A stretch of DNA of 24,709 nucleotides. Origin: Azoarcus sp031556475 (GTDB taxonomy: Bacteria > Pseudomonadota > Gammaproteobacteria > Burkholderiales > Rhodocyclaceae). This document shows, in pieces, positions 20,730 through 24,709 of this stretch. Position 1 is the stretch's first letter. Each line of letters opens with the position of its first letter. The translations under genes and the position numbers were made by a program. The notes below the pieces were generated by a model. That model made no database searches. It was not told the DNA's origin and was given only the letters and a program-made list of their open reading frames with translations. Location of the stretch: assembly GCA_031556475.1 (NCBI GenBank), contig JAVBSY010000145.1:1-24709 (forward strand), read 5' to 3'.

Positions 20730-21911
20730 TCAAGCAGCGTAGCGCCGCAGCCGCAAGGAAAACTCCTGTAATTGACATATGCCGCTATGTTCTGCGCGGG
20801 CAACCCAATCGCACAACTGTTTCAGCAATTGTTCACGCGTAGCTGTGGAGCGTGACCAGATGGCGCACAGTTCCTCGCGCATCGCGACGACGGTGGACAG
20901 TGCCGCGCTGCTTTTCAGCATGGTTTCGAGGTGCTGCTTTTCGCTGCTGGAAAGATTGCGTTCTTCGCCGGACAGAACCCAGCGTTTGAATGTCCTGGCG
21001 TTGAAGCGGCCGTCTTCGGTGCCGATCCGGGCACGCTTGAGTTTGCTTATTTCGTCGCCGCAGATGCGTTTGAGTGATGCGACGTAATTGGTCATTACGT
21101 CGTAGCGGTGCAGAATGACCGCTTGCAGCATGTCGAAGTCCGGAACGCACTTGGCCTCGCCGAATCTGGGGGTCGGGATCACTTTCTTCACCTTGGCCAG
21201 GCGGAGCGTTTGCAGCGCGCGGATGTAGAGCCAGCCAAGGTCGAATTCATACCACTTGGCCGAGAATTTGGCCGAGGTGGCGAAGCTGTGGTGATTGTTG
21301 TGCAATTCTTCGCCGCCGATGACCAGGCCCCAGGGAATGAGGTTGGTCGAGGCGTCGGCGCAACCGAAGTTGCGATAGCCCCAGTAATGCCCAAGCCCGT
21401 TGACGACGCCGGCAGCCCAGAACGGTATCCACGCCATTTGCACGGCCCATATGGTGACGCCGATCGGGCCGAAGGCGGCCATGTCGATGAGCAGCATGAG
21501 GCTGATGCCAATGATCGAGTGGCGATAAACGTGTCGCTCCATCCAATCGTCCGGCGTGCCGTGGCCGTAGCGGGCGAGAGTTTCCTTGTTTTTTGCCTCG
21601 GCACGGTAGAGTTCGGCGCCTTCCCACAGCACCTTGGCGAGGCCGCGTGTCTGCGGACTATGCGGGTCGTCGGCCGTTTCGCATTTGGCGTGATGCTTGC
21701 GGTGAATGGCGGTCCATTCCTTTGTCACCATGCCGGTGGTGAGCCATAGCCAGAAGCGAAAAAAATGGCTCGGCAGGGGGCGCAGCTCCAGCGCCCGGTG
21801 GGCTTGGTGGCGGTGCAGGTAAATGGTGACGGAGGCGATGGTGATGTGGGTCAATGCCAAGGTAACGACGATGTAGCCCCACCAGGGAAGCACGAACAGG
21901 CCGGCAAACAT
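20730..21911 (-). CDS. Membrane fatty acid desaturase, delta-9 acyl type
   Basis: This encodes 393 aa. It would insert a double bond into acyl chains in the inner membrane, using oxygen and a di-iron centre. The three histidine boxes are HRHQAH (33-38), HRKHH (70-74) and HNNHH (204-208), with NGLGHYWGYRNF at 171-182; this order is that of DesA/OLE1-like desaturases. Hydrophobic segments lie at about 3-30, 50-62 and 135-170. The C-terminal 120 residues are charged and helical, longer than the minimal enzyme; no cytochrome b5 or reductase domain is visible. AAGGA (21922-21926) is 10 nt before ATG 21911. It is 83 bp after mscS on the same strand and may be the last gene of that unit. Substrate and position of the double bond are inferred from family only. 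Confidence 0.9.
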   Translation of the reverse strand: MFAGLFVLPWWGYIVVTLALTHITIASVTIYLHRHQAHRALELRPLPSHFFRFWLWLTTGMVTKEWTAIHRKHHAKCETADDPHSPQTRGLAKVLWEGAELYRAEAKNKETLARYGHGTPDDWMERHVYRHSIIGISLMLLIDMAAFGPIGVTIWAVQMAWIPFWAAGVVNGLGHYWGYRNFGCADASTNLIPWGLVIGGEELHNNHHSFATSAKFSAKWYEFDLGWLYIRALQTLRLAKVKKVIPTPRFGEAKCVPDFDMLQAVILHRYDVMTNYVASLKRICGDEISKLKRARIGTEDGRFNARTFKRWVLSGEERNLSSSEKQHLETMLKSSAALSTVVAMREELCAIWSRSTATREQLLKQLCDWVARAEHSGICQLQEFSLRLRRYAA

Positions 21912-21994
21912 GAGTGGCGATTCCTTGAAAAATTCCTGAAAAATAACCGTCCTTGAACTCGACGCGCAGGACGCCTATCCAGGGCGTATGGAAT

Positions 21995-23389
21995 TCACGC
22001 GGGGTGCGAAGGGGCGGATGGTGGTTCCCCTGGTGTTTCTTGCCGCGCGGCAATCCTCGATGAATCGGTCAAGTTCGGAACGGCGCCGCTTTCCGCTGTA
22101 ATGCGGATTTCGCGCTGCGGGAAAGGAAAACCGATGCCCGCGGCCTTGAAGCGACGCCAGACCTCCATGTTGATCGAGGAAACAATATCCGATGTTCCCT
22201 CGGTAGGATCCGTAATCCAGCAACCCAGGCGCAGTTGAATACCGTTGTCGGCGAAGTTGACAAGATAGGCGGACGGTGCCGGTTTTTGCAGTACGCGCCG
22301 TTGTTGCCCGGCTACTTCGACCAGGATCGCCATCGCCTGTTCCACGTCGGCGGTGTAACTGATCTGGAAAGACAAAGGCAAGGCAACCTGCTTGTCGCTC
22401 AACGTTTCGTTCTGCACCACGGAACTTACCAGGATTTCGTTCGGCACGATGGATTCGACGCCGTTGAAGGCGCGCAGCACCGTGTAGCGAGTAGTGATCT
22501 CCTTGACGATGCCGCGCTCGTTGCCGATGGCGACAAGGCTGCCGATGCGCAGGGAACGGTCGAGCAGGATGATGAAGCCGGAAACGTAGTTGGCGGCGAT
22601 TTTTTGCAAACCGAAACCGAGGCCGACACCGAGCGCGCCACCGAACATCGACAAGGTCGTCAGATCGATCCCCACCATGGGCAGTGCGATCAGAATCGCC
22701 ACGATCAACAGCGCCGCCTTGGATACGCGTGCCAGCACCAGGCGTACGTTCGGGTCGATGTGCGACGCGCCGGCCAGTCGCCGCTCCAGTGCGCCGGCAA
22801 GCCACAAGGCGACGATCACGGCCAGCAGCACCATCGCGATGCCTTGCATCACCATCCACAGGGAAAGCTTTTGTGCGCCGAGCGTGATGGAAATCGCATC
22901 GAGGTCCGCGATGATGTCCGGCAGCCAGCCCAGGAGGTGGAGCGCGACAATGGCCCAGACGATGATGGCAAAGGTTTTTTCCAACCCAATGGACCATGTC
23001 GCCCGCCCGATTGTCTGGCGCAGTGCGAAGGCGACGAAACGGATGATCGCCATCGACAACAGCAGGGGTATGGCCAGGTCGAGCAGATAGACCTTGTAAT
23101 ACCGGTTCAGCACGCTGCGCGCGACGACGACGAGAATAAGCGCGGATAACGGAAACAGGATGCGACGCATGCCGTGCGTGCCGAAACGGCGGGCGGTGCT
23201 TGCCGTTTCGTCGTCCGCCAGTTGGAGCGCATGGCGTGTGGCGATGCGCTGGATCAGCCAGCCGCAGGCAAGGCTCAGTACGAGCGCGCCGATTTGCCAC
23301 ATCACTTGCGGGTCGCGCAGATTGTCTGCCATGCGGCCCCACAGGGTGGCACATTCGGTGGCCAATCCGGCGGCGAAGGATTTCTCCAT
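21995..23389 (-). CDS. MscS-family mechanosensitive ion channel
   Basis: From ATG 23389 this encodes 464 aa. AGGAAG (23398-23403, minus strand) is 8 nt before this ATG; the TTG at 23395 is a less likely start and overlaps the previous stop. Several N-terminal membrane helices (from about residue 30) precede the conserved pore helix GGALGVGLGFGLQKIAANYVSGFIILLDR, followed by the beta domain with VGS/LVAIGNERGIVKEITTRYTVLR and NEILVSSVVQNE. Such channels release solutes during hypo-osmotic shock. It is longer than E. coli MscS (286 aa), with extra N-terminal helices, and has a polar tail. The PLD gene upstream ends 3 bases before this ATG, so translation is probably coupled. Confidence 0.9.
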   Translation of the reverse strand: MEKSFAAGLATECATLWGRMADNLRDPQVMWQIGALVLSLACGWLIQRIATRHALQLADDETASTARRFGTHGMRRILFPLSALILVVVARSVLNRYYKVYLLDLAIPLLLSMAIIRFVAFALRQTIGRATWSIGLEKTFAIIVWAIVALHLLGWLPDIIADLDAISITLGAQKLSLWMVMQGIAMVLLAVIVALWLAGALERRLAGASHIDPNVRLVLARVSKAALLIVAILIALPMVGIDLTTLSMFGGALGVGLGFGLQKIAANYVSGFIILLDRSLRIGSLVAIGNERGIVKEITTRYTVLRAFNGVESIVPNEILVSSVVQNETLSDKQVALPLSFQISYTADVEQAMAILVEVAGQQRRVLQKPAPSAYLVNFADNGIQLRLGCWITDPTEGTSDIVSSINMEVWRRFKAAGIGFPFPQREIRITAESGAVPNLTDSSRIAARQETPGEPPSAPSHPA

Positions 23390-23391
23390 GC

Positions 23392-23961
23392 TCAAGGCTT
23401 CCTGGGCAGACGGGTGATCGGGGTGGCTTGTGCACGATGGCGGCGCCAGTTTTCACGGTAGGCCCGCGCGAGTGCGCAGTTTTGGCGCATCACCAGCACG
23501 TTTTCGGCATTGCGGTTCTGGGCCGACCAAGTGAAATTGTACGAACCGGTTGCCACCGCGCAATGCGGGCTATCGGCATCAGCGATCAGCAGCTTGTTAT
23601 GTGCTGCCGCATAGCGGGTTTCCAGCGCCACCGGTACGCCGGCGGCGAGCAGGCGGGGCAGGGCGCTGGTGTTTCGCGCGCGCTGGTTCGTCCGTGCATC
23701 GGCCAGCACTTCGACTTTTACGCCGCGCCGCCGTGCCGCTATCAGCGCGTCGGCGATGCGCCGGCTGGTAAAGGTGTAAGCCTGTACTTGCAGGCTTTGC
23801 CGTGCGCTGTCGATTACGCCCAGCAACAGAGTTTCGCCATCGTCCCAGGGCGTAAAGGCCACTTCCACTTCGCCACTGGCCGGCAGGCGCTGTCCCGCCT
23901 GCGCCGGGTACGCGGCGATGGTTGCCAGTAGTGCCAGTAACGCCGTTGCGCGGCGCAACAT
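23392..23961 (-). CDS. Secreted phospholipase D-family nuclease (single HKD motif)
   Basis: From ATG 23961 this encodes 189 aa. A signal peptide covers about residues 1-23 (LLALLATIAAYPAQAG). The single PLD motif is H121-N-K123 with Asp128, followed by GSYNFTWSAQNRNAEN (139-153). This size and single HKD motif match the Nuc-type endonucleases, which act as dimers and hydrolyse DNA in the periplasm or outside the cell; action on phospholipid is less likely. The frame is open upstream to GTG 24063, but that part overlaps the methyltransferase gene and lacks a signal. The ATG is 20 bp after the methyltransferase stop, and the stop overlaps the mscS leader, so the three genes are probably one unit. 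Confidence 0.85.
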   Translation of the reverse strand: MLRRATALLALLATIAAYPAQAGQRLPASGEVEVAFTPWDDGETLLLGVIDSARQSLQVQAYTFTSRRIADALIAARRRGVKVEVLADARTNQRARNTSALPRLLAAGVPVALETRYAAAHNKLLIADADSPHCAVATGSYNFTWSAQNRNAENVLVMRQNCALARAYRENWRRHRAQATPITRLPRKP

Positions 23962-23980
23962 TGCCGCCGTGCGGCATGTT

Positions 23981-24709
23981 TCAAGCACCGGTGATGCGTT
24001 CCAACACCACGGCAAAGAAGCCGTCCGTGCCGTGATCGTGCGGCGACAGGCGCAAACGCGCACCGGTGGAGAGTGTCACGCCTTGCGTGGCCAGCACCTC
24101 GCCGGCATCGATTTGGCGAAAGGCGGGATGAGCGGCGAGAAAGGTGTCGACCACATCGTCGTTTTCTTCCGCCAGCAAGCTGCACGTGGCGTATACCAGG
24201 CGGCCACCAGGGCGTACCAGGCGCGCGGCGGAAGTCAGGATGGCGTGTTGCTTGGCGACCATTTCTTCCACTGCTTCCGGGGTTTGCCGCCACTTGATGT
24301 CAGGGTTGCGGCGCAATGTACCCAGCCCGCTGCACGGCGCATCGACCAGCACGCGGTCGGCCTTGCCTGCCATGCGCTTGAGCTTGGCGTCGTTTTCGTG
24401 CGCGATCAACGTCGGATGGACATTCGACAGCCCGGCCCGCGCCATCCGCGGTTTGAGTTTGGCGAGGCGCTTTTCGGCGACATCGAGCGCGTACAGGCGG
24501 CCGCTGGAGCGCATCATCGCGCCCAGTTGCAGTGTCTTGCCGCCGGCACCAGCGCAGAAATCCACCACCAGTTCGCCGCGCCGCGGTTGCACCAGCAGGC
24601 CGAGAAGTTGGCTGCCTTCGTCCTGCACTTCGATCGTGCCGTCGAGAAACAGCGGGTGTTTCTGCAGCGCGGGTTTGCCCGCGAGGCGGATCGCCTGGGG
24701 CGACCAGGC
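23981..24709 (-). CDS. NOL1/NOP2/Sun-family RNA cytosine-C5 methyltransferase (N-terminus outside window)
   Basis: The coding frame begins at the right edge (24709 is a codon's first base) and gives 242 residues. The AdoMet site is VVDFCAGAGGKTLQL, preceded by IEVQDEGSQLLGLL. The family's two cysteines are present, in DAPCSGLGTLRRNPD and in YATCSLL; in RsmB-type enzymes the TCS cysteine attacks C6 of the target cytosine. The likely substrate is 16S rRNA (RsmB/RsmF group) or another RNA; the missing N-terminus would help decide. The gene leads a tightly spaced minus-strand unit with the PLD nuclease and MscS. Confidence 0.93.
   Translation of the reverse strand, partial: AWSPQAIRLAGKPALQKHPLFLDGTIEVQDEGSQLLGLLVQPRRGELVVDFCAGAGGKTLQLGAMMRSSGRLYALDVAEKRLAKLKPRMARAGLSNVHPTLIAHENDAKLKRMAGKADRVLVDAPCSGLGTLRRNPDIKWRQTPEAVEEMVAKQHAILTSAARLVRPGGRLVYATCSLLAEENDDVVDTFLAAHPAFRQIDAGEVLATQGVTLSTGARLRLSPHDHGTDGFFAVVLERITGA

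Overview
The window (24,709 bp, GC-rich, dense genes with short gaps) looks like ordinary chromosome of a betaproteobacterium. This is inferred from the gene set and protein style: a DUF21/CBS PaeA-type exporter, a short XRE protein, a clustered propionyl-CoA module, single-chain methylmalonyl-CoA mutase and class II fumarase. I could not run a search, so the order (a Rhodocyclales-like lineage is possible) is only a guess. There is no transposase, integrase, CRISPR array, rRNA or replication origin.

Layout. 1-232: 3' end of a chemotaxis receptor with a strong terminator. 380-3648: cobalamin-binding protein (btuF, minus), cobyric acid synthase (cobQ, plus), and a crotonase-family protein (minus) that overlaps the cobQ stop. 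3649-4172: AT-rich non-coding leader with three dyads, then a GPR1/FUN34/YaaH-family carboxylate transporter (plus). 4830-5322: a terminator and a possible start-less gene remnant on the minus strand. 5323-8089: fumC and a PaeA/YtfL-type membrane protein. 8117-8791: an FCD-type GntR regulator, divergent from the propionate block.

9184-17073 is the core of the window: methylmalonyl-CoA mutase, its G-protein chaperone meaB, an unrecognised TPR protein, then the carboxyltransferase and biotin-carrying subunits of propionyl-CoA carboxylase, all on the plus strand and ending at paired hairpins. The carboxylase and mutase link propionyl-CoA to succinyl-CoA; fumC extends this into the TCA cycle. BtuF and CobQ serve the B12 supply that the mutase needs, and the transporter could bring in acetate or propionate. 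No methylmalonyl-CoA epimerase lies in the window.

17196-18626: tRNA-Ser(GCU) with its own promoter and terminator, then lysC (minus). 18943-20683: an XRE regulator with a structured leader, a radical SAM protein and a QueD-like enzyme. 20730-24709 (minus): an NOL1/NOP2/Sun RNA methyltransferase (cut by the window edge), a secreted PLD-type nuclease, an MscS-family channel and a fatty acid desaturase, closely spaced.

The most unusual observation is that the TPR gene fills, almost base for base, the space between two perfect 17-bp direct repeats. The first repeat encodes the end of MeaB; the second, after the TPR gene, encodes the same YLDRL residues followed by a stop. This looks like a one-gene insertion at the 3' end of meaB that rebuilt the MeaB C-terminus. 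Other points worth a look are a 17-bp palindrome in front of pccB, a large hairpin in the mutase leader, and a terminator encoded inside the last codons of the radical SAM gene.
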